Origin: Cunninghamia lanceolata
Lineage: Eukaryota; Streptophyta; Pinopsida; Cupressales; Cupressaceae
NCBI GenBank assembly: GCA_027924645.1
Contig: BSBN01000293.1
Coordinates: 8,890,501-8,954,500, forward strand
Direction: 5' to 3'
Length of the DNA: 64,000 bases
Every line of letters starts with the position of its first letter. Positions within the stretch are counted from its first letter, which is position 1. Positions 33,767 to 44,430 of this stretch are shown piece after piece. The notes beneath the pieces are model-generated. The model saw only the letters and a program-made list of their open reading frames with translations. It did not search any database and was not told where the DNA came from. The position numbers and the translations under genes were made by a program.

Positions 33767-33958
33767 GGCATACATACATACATGATTAATAGCCTTAAAC
33801 ATAAAAAAATTTAAGTTTAACATAACGCGCTCGCGTTATTTAAAACATGAAAAACAACACAAACTTTTGTGAAGGAAAAATGCAAAGAAAAGAATAATGC
33901 GTGCGCGTTATAATGCGAGCGCGTTATAACGTGAGCGCGTTATAACGCGCTCGCGTTT
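33297..33958 (-). repeat. Long inverted arm, right copy
   Basis: Reverse complement of 26396-27028: spacer start, C-rich heptamers (CCCTAAA type) at about 33378-33610, ACATACAT microsatellite at 33661-33782, the ATAACGCG palindrome at about 33821-33838, and four 16 bp CG-rich repeats at 33895-33958. The right copy has more 16 bp units and a longer microsatellite than the left. Confidence 0.88.
33895..33958. repeat. Subterminal 16 bp CG-rich tandem repeats (x4)
   Basis: Units TAATGCGTGCGCGTTA, TAATGCGAGCGCGTTA, TAACGTGAGCGCGTTA and TAACGCGCTCGCGTTT sit exactly end to end. Each is nearly palindromic and CpG-dense in otherwise AT-rich DNA. They end 33 bp before the right TIR, where transposase-binding subterminal repeats are found in known plant DNA transposons. 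That role is inference. Confidence 0.9.
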
Positions 33959-33991
33959 TGACCTTTTTTTTTTTGAAATTAATTTGGCCAC

Positions 33992-34022
33992 TTTTTGGCC
34001 CCCCATCTTCTTGCACTTACCC
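33992..34022 (-). repeat. Right terminal inverted repeat
   Basis: Ends GCACTTACCC. Reverse complement of 25510-25540 with one mismatch. The next bases ATTTACAAATGTAATG resume the interrupted LTR. Confidence 0.88.
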
Positions 34023-34181
34023 ATTTACAAATGTAATGCAAATTTATGTAGTTCTCTTTATTGAATTTCAATATCAATAAAATCTTGAGAGAGTTAATTT
34101 TCTTTGTTTTACAATCTTGGATTTGTCATGTGTGTTGTGAAAGTGTACGTGTTTTGGCAAGAGGGAGTTCCTCTTACACCA
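34023..34181 (+). repeat. Left LTR, second part
   Basis: Continues the LTR begun at 24338, matching 37995-38140 (ACAAATGTAATG, TTGAATTTCAATATCAATAA, TCTTGAG). It ends TCTTACACCA, two bases before the primer binding site. Confidence 0.88.
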
Positions 34182-34183
34182 AG

Positions 34184-34197
34184 TGGTATCAGAGCCA
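34184..34197 (+). other. Primer binding site (tRNA-iMet type)
   Basis: TGGTATCAGAGCCA, a full match to the usual plant site for initiator tRNA-Met, placed two bases after the LTR end. Confidence 0.9.
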
Positions 34198-34404
34198 GAA
34201 GATCCTTAGTGTGCAGAGTATGCACCAGGACCTACAGGAAGAGTAAAGTGGTTGAGAGGAGCTCAAAAGGATTGTTATAGGTGGGAGAAGAGTCTCGAGC
34301 AATTGAGAGCTAGGAAGCCATGAAGATTGCAGGGTATGAGATGAAAACTTGTTGAAGATTACAATAGTGAATGAGATAGGGATATTTGTAAGGAAGTCTG
34401 CGAT

Positions 34405-34835
34405 ATGGAAAGGCTAGATGTATTATCGAAGGAAGAAGATTTTAGAGATGATGACATATATAAATGTGAGGCTGGACAGGTTGGAAGCATGGAAACATGG
34501 AGAAGTTATTTATTGGGCATGATGGAGAAGAAGAAAGGAATGAATTTGCTAAGACATACCATAAGCAAGACATGGAGGAAGAGGATGAAAAAGAGAAGAA
34601 TGATATTGCAACAGTTGAAGAGGTCACAACAAAGGATGAAACGAATGAAGATGTAGCTATGGAAGTTAAGGTTGCAGCAATAGAGCTTGAAGATGTTGCA
34701 ATAGATGGTGATGATGAAAAAATTGCAGCAGCTAAAGAAGAGGTAAAGTTTATTATTTTTTGTGATGAAGTTCATTTTCCTTCACTTGCAATGGTGAGAG
34801 TTGGGTTGGAAAAGTATGATGAGAATGAAAACTAA
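34405..34835 (+). CDS. Acidic ORF in the interior of the non-autonomous LTR element
   Basis: Two overlapping frames (34405-34656 and 34497-34835). The second, 112 codons, is rich in Glu, Asp and Lys (DMEEEDEKEKNDIATVEEVT) and ends KYDENEN. No capsid, zinc knuckle, protease or RT motif is present. It may be a fragment of Gag or of the 5' leader of an autonomous relative. It could also be chance in an A/G-rich strand. Function unknown. Confidence 0.3.
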
Positions 34836-35248
34836 ATAAAAGAGAGAATGCAGATGGAAATTTTTAATTTCCATGAAGTCGTAGGTGTAGGTTTGCAAGT
34901 ATATGCTATAGGTTGTGATGTGGATGATGTGAGATTTTGTTGGAGGAGAATGGATAATGGTGGGTTGAATCCCACAAAGGAAGAGAGAAATGGAGAGAAT
35001 ATTTGAAGGATGGTTTATGGTGGACATGAGTCCACAAGAGGGAAGAGGAAGACGGTGCACATTTGGTGGAGGAGAACGATACTTGTTCTAGTGAGATGCT
35101 GGAAGAGGCAGAAGAAGAAAATCTCTTAGCCTAATTCAATGATGAAGTTCACTGTAGGTTGAAGGTTGCATTCAACCTAAAAGAGTAGTCTCACTACTCA
35201 ACTCCATTTTGTGAGTTCTACTCACAAAGTTTTCCTACCTGGCATGTC

Positions 35249-36573
35249 TGATGCATGAGCATGTAGGCAGACTGGCAATCAACATCACTCAAAAATATTT
35301 TCAGGTTTGGTTTTTAGTTTTGGTTAGTTTTGGATTTCATTTGGCATCCCTCGACATGAGGGGACTTCATAGTTGGCACATAATTGAAAGAATCAAACTT
35401 TCGCCAAAGTACAATTTCAACATTTTGTAGATAGTTTTGTGAAATTTATTCCCAAAAGTCTGTAATAGCTAGAGTAGAATCTTTTTGCAGATACATTCTT
35501 GGAGGTACCATATCAAATTTTGAAAAAGAATCAAAGTCATATCTTTCACTGTTTGAGAGAAACTAATGCTGGAAATTTGTGTTGTAACTAATGCCAAAAG
35601 TGTGTCACTGGTTTACAAAAAGTTTAATATTTCAAAATTTATGAGGTCTGGAGAAAACTCCTTTTGTAGAGGACTTGAGGAGGTCATAACACACATTTGG
35701 TCAAAATTTCAAAAAAAATAGAGAACTTTCATTTTTTCTTACCTTTTTGACACTCAGTTGCGCACTTCCAAAGCACCAATTTGATCAATTTATCTTGACA
35801 AGGTATTGTGGAGTTTGCGAAAATTAAATTATTAGATTTTACTTATTTATACTTCATCTATCCATTGCATAAGGAATTTGGAAGTGTTTGAGTTTGAAAA
35901 TATTTTTTAAAAAAATCAATTTTCAAGCTCGAAAATCATATAATTGCCATATTTTTCAACACCAAGTGGAGAAGATACATTAATTAGAAATGATTAATAA
36001 GAAAGGGGCATCTTTTGGCAGTTTCAAATGCCTCTTAGAGATAGATTTTGTTTTTATATTATTTAAAAATTAAAAAAAAACAAATACAAGAGGCACCTAA
36101 GGAAGATTAAACGCCTCTTTTAAAGATGAATTTGAAATGAAAGAAAAAGGTGCAGGAATTAGAAGGGGAAGAGACATCTCATAGAGGCATATATTTGATT
36201 TTTGGTTGCATGTTTGAGCAGCGACCAAGGAGGAAAAAAGAGTGTGTGCATGCTACCAAGAAGAGATAGAAATTCACCAGGGGAAGAATTGAAAAAGATT
36301 GGAGGAGCCAACTTGTGAGGAGTGTCTGGCAGAAAAATTCTTGTGAGAGAGATATAAAGGGAAATAGAGGTTTATTGTCCTAAAATAGAGAAGGGGCAGA
36401 TTGAAGGTTGATTGTATTGTCGTATTTGCAAATGTAATGGAGATTTTGTAGTTATCTTTATTGAATTTCAATGTCAAAAAAATCTTGAGGGAATTGATTT
36501 TGTTTGTGCTGCAATCTTAAATTTGTTGTGTGTGTGTGTGTGTTGTGAACATGTATGTGTTCCTCTCGCACCA
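35249..36573 (+). repeat. Right LTR of the non-autonomous element
   Basis: Starts TGATGCATGAGCATG and ends CTCGCACCA, immediately followed by the target duplication TGAAC. At 1325 bp it matches the summed left LTR. From about 35282 on, it lies inside the first unit of the 1.57 kb tandem duplication. Confidence 0.9.
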
Positions 36574-38420
36574 TGAACCTAACTTGTTGTATAGACTTTG
36601 AAATTCATGCTTCTTTAGAATCACTTAGATGTTACACTGATAGAGATTACTTTCAACATGCTGGTAAAGTATGGTTGTAACCACTACTCACTTACAAATC
36701 AGCTCTATAGCCTAGGACAATTCCCCCACAAGATATGGTTGATGATCCTCATAACCATCTAAAAAGTTGCCTCCAAACCTTTTTTTTCTTTCCATTAGAA
36801 AATCAAATCCCATAAGCGAGGAGAGCCAAAAGGCAGAGAGAGGAAAGAGAAAACATCACTCAAAAATATTTTTAGGTTTGGTTTTTAGTTTAGGTTTGTT
36901 TTGGATTTCATTTGGCATCCCTCGACATGAGGATACTTCATAGTTGGCACATAATTGAATGAATCAAACTTTCGCCAAAGTACAATTTCAACACTCTATA
37001 GATAGTTTTGTGAAATTTATTCCCAAAAGTCTATAATAGCTAGAGTAGAATCTTTTTGCAAATACATTCTTGGATGTACCATATCAAATTTGGAAAAAGA
37101 ATCGAAGTCACATCTTTCACTATTTGAGAGAAATTAATGTCAGAAATTTGTGTCGTAACTAATGCCAAAAGTGTGTCACCGGTTTACGAAAAGTTAAATA
37201 TTTCAAAATTTATGAGGTTTGGAGAAAACTCTTTTTGTAGAGGACTTGAGGTGGTCATAACACACATTTGGTCAAAATTTTGGAAAAACAGAGAACGTTC
37301 TTTTTTTTTTACCTTTTTGACACTTAGTTGCGCACTTCCAAAGCACCAATTTGATCAATTTATCTTGACAAGGTACTGTGGAGTTTGCAACAATTAAATT
37401 ATTGGATTTTACTCATTTATGCTTCATCTATCCATTGCATAAGGAATTTGGAAGTGTTTGAATTTGACAATAATTTAAAAAAAAATCAATTTTCAAGCCC
37501 GGAAAGCATATAATTGCCATATTTTTCAACACCAAGTGGAGAAGATACATTAATTAGAAATGATTAATAAGAAAGGGGCATCTTTTGGAAGTTTTGAATG
37601 CCTCTTAGAGGCAGATTTTGTTTTTATATTATTTAAAAATATGAAAAAAAACAAATACAAGAGGCACCTAAGGAAGATTAAACGCCTCTTTTAAAGATGG
37701 ATTTGAAATGAAAGAAAAAGGTGCAGGAATTAGAAGGGGAAGAGGCATCTCATAGAGGCATATATTTGATTTTTGGTTGCAATTTTGAGCAGTGACCAAG
37801 GAGGAAAAAAGAGTGTGTGCACGCTGCCAAGAAGAGATAGAAATTCACCAGGGGAAGAATTGAAAATGATTAGAGGAGCCGACTTGTGAGGAGTGTTTGG
37901 CAGAAAAATTCCCATGAGAGAGATATAAAGGGAAATAGAGGTTTTCTGTCCTAAAATAGAGAAGGGGCAAATTGAAGGTTGGTTGTATTGCCATATTTGC
38001 AAATGTAATGGAGATTTTGTAGTTATCTTTATTGAATTTCAATATCAATAAAATCTTGAGGGAATTGATTTTCTTTGTGTTGCAATCTTAAATTTGTTGT
38101 GTGTGTGTGTTGTGAAAGTGTATGTGTTCCTATTGCACCATGAACCTAACTTGTTGTATAGACTTTGAAATCCATGCTTCTTTCGAAGCACTTAGATGTT
38201 ACACTGATAGAGATTACTGTTCAACATGCTGGTAAAGTATTGTTGTAACCACTGCTCACTTACAAATCAGCTCTATAGCCTAGGACAATTCCCCCACAAG
38301 ATACGGTTGATGATCCTCATAACCATCTAAAAAGTGACCTCCAAACCTTTTTTTTCTTTCCATTAGAAAGTCAAATCCCATAAGCGAGGAGAGTCAAAAG
38401 GCAGAGAGAGGAAAGAGAAA
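35282..38420. repeat. 1.57 kb tandem duplication of right LTR plus flank
   Basis: Unit 1 (35282-36852) and unit 2 (36853-38420) each contain the LTR from AACATCACTC to its end, then TGAACCTAACTTG and about 270 bp of flank up to GGAAAGAGAAAA. The offset is about 1570 bp throughout. The first ~33 bp of the LTR is absent from unit 2. Because host flank is copied along with the LTR, this is a segmental duplication, not a second insertion. Scattered substitutions separate the units. Confidence 0.9.
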
Positions 38421-40199
38421 ACCAAGCATGCAAAATGGGTATAGCTCCAAAAAAAAATCCACTAGAAAAGCAAACCCGTGTACAATGAAGAAAACACTAT
38501 TTAAAGATAAAGAGACAATTAAAACAAAGAAAAAAATGCATACCTCTAAACTTTTTTTCTTGCCCCTAGAATATCAAACCCAAAAAAGACACAAACTTAA
38601 AAAAAAAATGCATGCATCACATAAATTAAAACATTGAACACATGATTAGAGAGCCTAGCAACAAGAATCCCACAAAGTTAATTTGTGGGGTTCTGATAAT
38701 TTTGAGCAACAAAGAACCTCCATTGTCTAGGCTTCTACTTAATTTCCACACAACTACATCTTAGGCCTCTTAAATCACAAACAAATTTTAATCCCATGTA
38801 AAAGAGCCATGATTCGCAAAGTGTAAATGAGCAAGTTAATAAAACAATGGTAATGTTAATAGAAATAAATAGCATGTAAACGTCGAATACATAAGAATGA
38901 GTATAAAAAATATACGTCAGGATTTATGTTAGAGTTTCGCCAGGGGAAAGCTGAAGCCTGTGAATGGAAATTATGCACAACTTCCTTACAATCTTCTATT
39001 TTATCGTCAACCCAACCCAAATCCACTTAGAATATGAAGTGTCAAATCTAAGATGAGGTAGTTTAATCATAGTGGAACAGAAATCTTGATTTGTAGATTT
39101 GAATAAACAAAGATCCACCATAGATTTGACAAGTGTTGGGAATAACAACAAAGACATGTCAAAAGCAATAGAAATAAAGAACTTCAAGACATAGTAGAGA
39201 AACCATACCCCAAACAAGTGATTTCTCCCCAAAATCTGATCAATCTAACATTGACACCAAGTTACAGTGCAGGTTCATGAAAATCCCACACAGAAATGCA
39301 CAAAAACTCTTTCATTTTTATAAAGAAAAACAACTCTAATTAAGGTTGTGATAGTGGAAACCACCTAGAGCAGAAGAGTTAAATCAACAAAGCTATATCA
39401 AGGAAATTGTTAGTCATATCTGCCATTGCCAGAATAAGGGAGCATGAATATTTATGTGATGCTATTTTAAGGAGGATCTTCTCAATGAAAGATAGCTGCC
39501 ATAATTAGATTTTCATTTATGGTTATAATTAGAGCGAGGGTTATGTTTGGAATTAGAAATGAGTTACTATTACATTTATAATTTGTATTAGAAAAAGGTT
39601 TAGAATCAGTGTTAGAAAGAGGGTTAAGGTAAGAATCAACATTAGGGTTAGAATTGGTATTTGATTCAAGTATAGTTTTATTGTGATATATATATATTTT
39701 TTTCATAGAAAAATCTATTATCATAAGAACATTTTATTTTGGTTTTTGAATTAATAGTCCTATACATATTAATAATAGTAATGAAGTTGTTTTGACTTTT
39801 ATATATATACAAAACAATATTTACTTATTGCCATATTACACAATAATAATAATTAATATTACTATAAGTATTAAAAGTTATAATAAAATTAATTAAAAAA
39901 AAAGATTTGTATGATTATATAAGATATTGGTATTCGAACCCATATCTCATTCTTCCAAATCAAATACTTTGTTGACTACTTTACACACTCATATAGATAT
40001 AAATATAAATGATGTTTTGTTTGTTGATTTCATTTTAATTAAAATTGATTTTATTTAAGGGTAAGCCATTCCCTTAAAAATAGGGATAACAACCAAATTT
40101 TAAGCAACAATTATAGCTATATTGGAGCCATATTGGAGCCTTGTTATTAATTTCTCTCTAATAAATACATAGAGGGGATTCTCACACAAAATGGGTGTG
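38421..40199. other. No recognised gene; AT-rich with degenerate GTTAGGGTTAGAAT words
   Basis: Mostly A-rich non-coding DNA. About 39520-39680 carries degenerate GTTAGGGTTA/GTTAGAAT words, a weak echo of telomere-like sequence. The reverse frame 39232-38996 (hydrophobic, 78 codons) matches nothing I know. Confidence 0.4.
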
Positions 40200-40204
40200 T
40201 TTTA

Positions 40205-40665
40205 TGTTGGATTTGTGACAACAAGATAAAGAAAAGAAAGAAAGAAAGAAAGAAAGAAAGAAAACTTATCTTTGAAAGAAAACAAAATCTTTTGTTTTAA
40301 ATCTAGTTTTTTCCTAAAGAATGAAAAAAACTACTTTCTTCTATTTTTGGTGAAGGAAATTATGTTGAAGATATTTTATATCTTTGTAGCCTTTCAAAAG
40401 TCATGTAATTATAATTGTAGTTGTGTGAGGATTGTAAATATTTCTTCTAAACAATAAGAATACCGATATTTTGCCCCGTAGATGTTTCTATGTCATATTG
40501 TTGGAGTTTCACCAGGTAAATCCTTGTGTTATTGATGTGTGATCATTTATTCTATTTGTTCTTTATTCTATTATTGTCTCTATTTACTTTGCAACTAATT
40601 TGTGCTGCAATATTATGTGATTCTAGGTTTTAAGTTTGTTCTTTAAATTTGAAGGAATCTCAACA
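40205..40665 (+). repeat. 5' LTR of copia A
   Basis: TGTTGGATTTGTGACAACAA to GGAATCTCAACA. It contains a (GAAA)n tract at about 40230-40264 and about 150 bp missing from the 3' LTR. A degenerate primer site TGGAATTAGAGG follows at 40668-40679. Confidence 0.9.
40230..40264. repeat. (GAAA)n microsatellite
   Basis: About eight GAAA units within the copia A 5' LTR. A shorter GAAAG run is at the matching place in the 3' LTR (55901-55918). Confidence 0.95.
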
Positions 40666-40697
40666 AGTGGAATTAGAGGTGTTATTTTGCAGCGGCT

Positions 40698-40889
40698 GTG
40701 TTAGGATTTGAGTTTGTTCTACAACATCAAATGGAAAAAGTTTCGAATACAAGGTTCGAGGTGGAGAAATCTAATGGGAAGAATAACTTCGAGTTGTGCA
40801 AGCTCAAGATGCATGATCTGTTGGTGCAACAAGGATTGCACAAGGCATTGGTAGGAAAGACAAAGAAACCTGCAAATATGACTGATGAA
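40698..40889 (+). pseudogene. copia A gag, N-terminal part
   Basis: Reads FEVEKSNGKNNFELCKLKMH followed by DLLVQQGLHKALVGKTKK, the start of the copia Gag domain; relatives have Trp where this has Cys (FELWKLKM). The frame is cut after Thr-Asp-Glu by the insertion of copia B at 40890. The rest of gag lies 11.2 kb downstream at 52102. Confidence 0.88.
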
Positions 40890-41277
40890 TGTTAGTGTAA
40901 AAAGTTACATTATTTATCTAGTTAGCTTTTAGCATGTCTAGGAGATTAATATTCACACTTGATTAAGTCCAACTTTGGGCTTCTTTTCTTTTTGTCTCAT
41001 CTCATGTCGTGAAAACATGTGTACTCACCTTTGTGAGACACCTTCTTCATGCAAACTTGCCACTTACTCAAACATGTGTCATTTGAGTAGACAAGTGTTG
41101 CATCTTTGGAGGGTTGCTCAGTGATTGTGTATGAGTTTCTCACTCCCTCATGCTTGCCTACTTAAGCAAGCCTCCTATGTACATTTCATTCATCTTTTGG
41201 CAATCTAATTTGGTATATTGTGTAGAAAATAGCTTTGTGGTTTTATTCTTGCATGTTGATCCTTGCTTTTTCCAATA
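40890..41277 (+). repeat. 5' LTR of copia B
   Basis: TGTTAGTGTAAAAAGTTACA to CTTTTTCCAATA, with PBS directly adjacent. It shows what the split 3' LTR looked like across the GGGTTGCTCAGTGATTGTG insertion site. Confidence 0.92.
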
Positions 41278-41289
41278 TGGTATCAGAGC

Positions 41290-42948
41290 ATTGCATGCAA
41301 AATTCTACCCATCATAGCTAATCTTGCCCATAGCCAAGTCCAAAGATCCTCGTAGAGCTAGGATTTTTTTGTCGGAAAAGAATTTTTTTTTAGAAAAATC
41401 TCACTTTAGGCAAGATTTCTTGGCAAATTTTTTTTTTTCCGACTCAAATCTAGTTTTTTGGGAAAATTTTTTGAAGGAGGTCAAGGGTTTCCTGTCCTTG
41501 GTCATAGCTAGGAGTCAAAGTATTCAATATCAACAGAATTTCTGGTTCTATTTGGAGATTTCTGGTTCTGTTTGACTATTGTTGTTTGCACTCCTGGTCG
41601 ATATTTTTTCCTCTGCATTCCAGTTGCCATTAGGCTTTGGCATTTCCTTGATATTAAAGAGGCTTCAACATTCTTTGTGTTGCCATTATACAAGGGCAAC
41701 AACAACCTCAAATACATAGGCGGTTCAACTTTTGCTGTTGATTTTACAAATCTGGTCAAGATTTTATGTAAATTGTAGGCAACCATATCACAATACTCAC
41801 GATTGGTTTCATTGGTTGCTTTTGAACAGGATCTCCTCATTTCTGCCAAGGCCCACGCCCTCTTGAGAAGGCTTGTAGCTTATTTTTGGCTCATGGCCTG
41901 TAACTTAGGTCGCTGTCTGTTTAGAAAGGCCGACAACCTGCTCACAAGGCAGGACGACTAGTTCACAAAATCAGGCACTGTTTCTTCAGGTTACGATCTG
42001 GTCACCATTTTGGAGTTGTCAGCATTTGTAGATTCTACTTGCCCTTGTTCAGTCACCAATTGCTAGTCAAAGTGTCGTCACTTCATCAAAAGTTACAAGG
42101 TTCAATTTCTGCAGGGACGACTCCAATCAGCATCGCCATTTTTTTATTGTTGTCACCTGCTCACCAAGACTCTCTGAATGATTTGAAAGTTGTAGTCTGA
42201 TACTATCCTGTCTCATAGTTTCTACACTAGGCCGAGTCTCCATCTCTACTCTTTGGGTCATTGTTTCTGTGGTCATCTTCTAGATCTTCGTGTACAGGTT
42301 TTCACCATCCATCAATCTTATAGGCTGCAAAGTCACGGTTTTTTGTTTCTTAGAAGGACGCAGTCTTCATGCTCTTTAGCTTGCCATTTTTCAAGCCTAG
42401 ATGTTGCTGTGTATTACAAACTCAACGCCATCTAATCTTGGTGTTTCTGTGTTCATGGCCGCGGATTCTTCTCCAACTCGCCAACCAAATCTGTCTTTCA
42501 CCAGCACAGGCAGCGCTTCACACGTCCTCAATAAATAGTCACTTGTCATTCATTTAATGTGGTCACAGTTAATGTTGCAAATTGTAGTGCCAACAGTAAA
42601 GTCAGAGTGACAATTTGATTATATTTCTTTTGCTGAGTCACTGTATGTTTACACCAACTAACATCTAGCATTTCCCTCATTGTATGCAATTAGAAGTTTA
42701 TTTAACAATCTCTTTCTTGAAATTGTATATCATAATAGTAACATTTAATGTTACATATATGATTCAACCTTCTATGCTACAAATGATTGTAATAGTGATA
42801 TTTAATGCACTATCATTATAAAGTGCCAAAATTTAGGGGGGATAAAAATATTGAGTCACAGGGGGTATCTAGAGTCGTGTCTTGTGTGCACTTCCATTTC
42901 TCCCTCAATATTTCTTTCCACATCTCAAAACAAACCTGCAAGTAAAGC
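41290..42948. other. Long untranslated leader of copia B
   Basis: About 1.65 kb between PBS and gag without a recognisable coding domain. Part of it (about 41840-42520) is less AT-rich than its surroundings. Small frames here have no family resemblance I can name. Confidence 0.5.
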
Positions 42949-43737
42949 ATGGAGCCAAATCGTCTTATCAAACCTCTAACACCCTTTAACTATCATAATT
43001 GGAAACTTGGTATTCAACATATGCTAAAGGATAAAGGGTTATATAGAGTGACTACGGGCACAAAAAAAGAGCCAAATGCTATCAAAGATAAAGAAAAATG
43101 GTTCAATAAGTATGATCAGGCCTTCAGGTTCTTATGTCTAAATCTAGCTCCTGAACTTTTATTCCATGTTGAAACCTTGAAAACACCCAATGAGGTATGG
43201 CAAACCTTAGAAAAACTCTTTGGGAAGATTGATGAATTAAAAAGTCATGAGTTAGAAAATGAGCTCCTCAGTTTGAGCCCTAGAGATTTTGATACCTTAA
43301 AAGATTGTTTCACAAAGTTTAGATCATTGAAATTGCAGTTAAAAGAATGTGGGATAGATAAAAAAGAAGATCAACTCATACTTTCTATGCTTTCCAAATT
43401 AGATCTTGAATATTTTGTCTTTGTATCTTCTTTTTATACCACCAAAAGGGCTTTTGGTGCTTCATGGAAAATGCCTGTTTTGGATGAATTCATTGTTGAC
43501 TTAACAAGAGAACATGATAAATTTATACAAATGGGTGCCATGAAGAATTACAAACCACATGCTCTTGTTGTTGGAAATTGGAAAAAATAACAAATGAGAA
43601 AAACAAAAGGATAAAGAAATCAAGAAAGATAAGAAAGCTGAGTCTTCAAAATCAAACACTCAAAGCTTTTCAGATCAAGGCAAAAAAAAACTAAGTGTAC
43701 ATATTGCAATAAAATTGGGCACACTGAGAAAAAATGT
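42949..43737 (+). pseudogene. copia B Gag with CCHC zinc knuckle
   Basis: A 213-codon frame (42949-43590) begins MEPNRLIKPLTPFNYHNWKL and includes KDKEKWFNKYDQAFRFLCLN, NEVWQTLEKLFGK and LSMLSKLDLEYFVFVSSFY, the copia Gag (UBN2-like) pattern. After a stop and small frame changes, a Lys-rich linker leads to CTYCNKIGHTEKKC at 43696-43737, an intact CX2CX4HX4C nucleic-acid-binding knuckle. Gag would form the particle that packages the RNA. No pol follows; the sequence runs about 460 bp to the polypurine tract. Confidence 0.85.
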
Positions 43738-44199
43738 TTGAAGAAGAAGATCAATCATCTGATCAATATTCTTGAAAAACATAATATAAAGGATCCTGAA
43801 TCTAATCAAGAGTCATCATCAACACCAGATACAACACCAGAAACATTTAGGGGTCATTCTCTTTTTGCATCTATAGTCTCTAAATATGGAACATGGATTC
43901 CTAATTCTAGAACCTGACATCACAACCATCATCACCTATTGCTACATCAGAGTTTAGAGTTACTTCACATAAGGCTTCTAGAGATTCTTCACAGCAGGAT
44001 TATCACCTTCGAGTATTTTGTACAGTGTCTAGTACACTTCCTTGTTTTTCTTTTTTTTTGGAGGAAAATTTTTTCTCACTGGGTTTTCTTTCTTTCTCCA
44101 TTTATGAGAGATGCATTTGTATATGGATACCTGATTAGGCCTAGTTACCAGGACCCATCATTATTTCACTTCTCCCTAAGTTGCACTTAAGGGGGGGGG

Positions 44200-44430
44200 T
44201 GTTAGTGTGAAAAGTCACATTATCTATCTAGTTAGCTTTTAGCATGTCTAGGAGATTAATATTCACACTTGATTAAGTCCAACTTTGGGCTTCTTTCCTT
44301 TTTGTCTCATCTCATATGGTGAAGACATGTGTACTCACCTTTGTGAGACACCTACTTCCTGCAAACTTGCCACTTACTCAAATATGTGTCATTTGAGTAG
44401 ACAAGTGTTGCACCTTTGGAGGGTTGCTCA
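44200..44430 (+). repeat. 3' LTR of copia B, first part
   Basis: TGTTAGTGTGAAAAGTCACA to GGGTTGCTCA, matching 40890-41120. The LTR resumes at 51940 after the innermost insertion. Confidence 0.92.

Larger units (their letters stand above)
25510..34022. mobile_element. TIR-bounded 8.5 kb element carrying a telomere-like array
   Basis: Ends are 31 bp inverted repeats (GGGTAAGTGCAGGAAGATGG and onward) with one mismatch, at 25510-25540 and 33992-34022. It interrupts an LTR whose uninterrupted copies give the empty site, and ATTT flanks both ends (25506-25509, 34023-34026), a candidate 4 bp target duplication. From the left: TIR, about 850 bp of AT-rich DNA, 16 bp CG-rich repeats, a TATG microsatellite, telomere-like heptamers, a 300 bp spacer, about 6 kb more heptamers, then inverted copies of the arm and the TIR. 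No transposase frame is visible, so it would be non-autonomous. Sola and Ginger transposons are known to make 4 bp duplications; no family is assigned. A composite origin is possible. Confidence 0.8.
24338..36573 (+). mobile_element. Non-autonomous LTR retrotransposon, split by the 25510-34022 element
   Basis: Left LTR 24338-25509 plus 34023-34181 and right LTR 35249-36573 are both about 1.33 kb once the insertion is removed. The 5 bp target duplication TGAAC is exact (24333-24337 and 36574-36578). A primer site TGGTATCAGAGCCA follows the left LTR. The interior is only about 1.07 kb and encodes no protease, RT or integrase, so it must rely on another element's enzymes. Its LTR start (TGATGCATGAGCAT) and the preceding ATGTC resemble the gypsy chromovirus at 4166-10750, hinting at a gypsy partner; this is inference. 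Confidence 0.88.

Noticed and set aside
33586..33823. Reverse-strand Met-Tyr-Val-Cys repeat proteins
   Set aside because: Translation of the TATG/CATA microsatellite.
36853..38140. A separate solo LTR insertion
   Set aside because: It shares the neighbour's target duplication and 270 bp of flank, and lacks the first 33 bp of the LTR, so it is a tandem duplicate.
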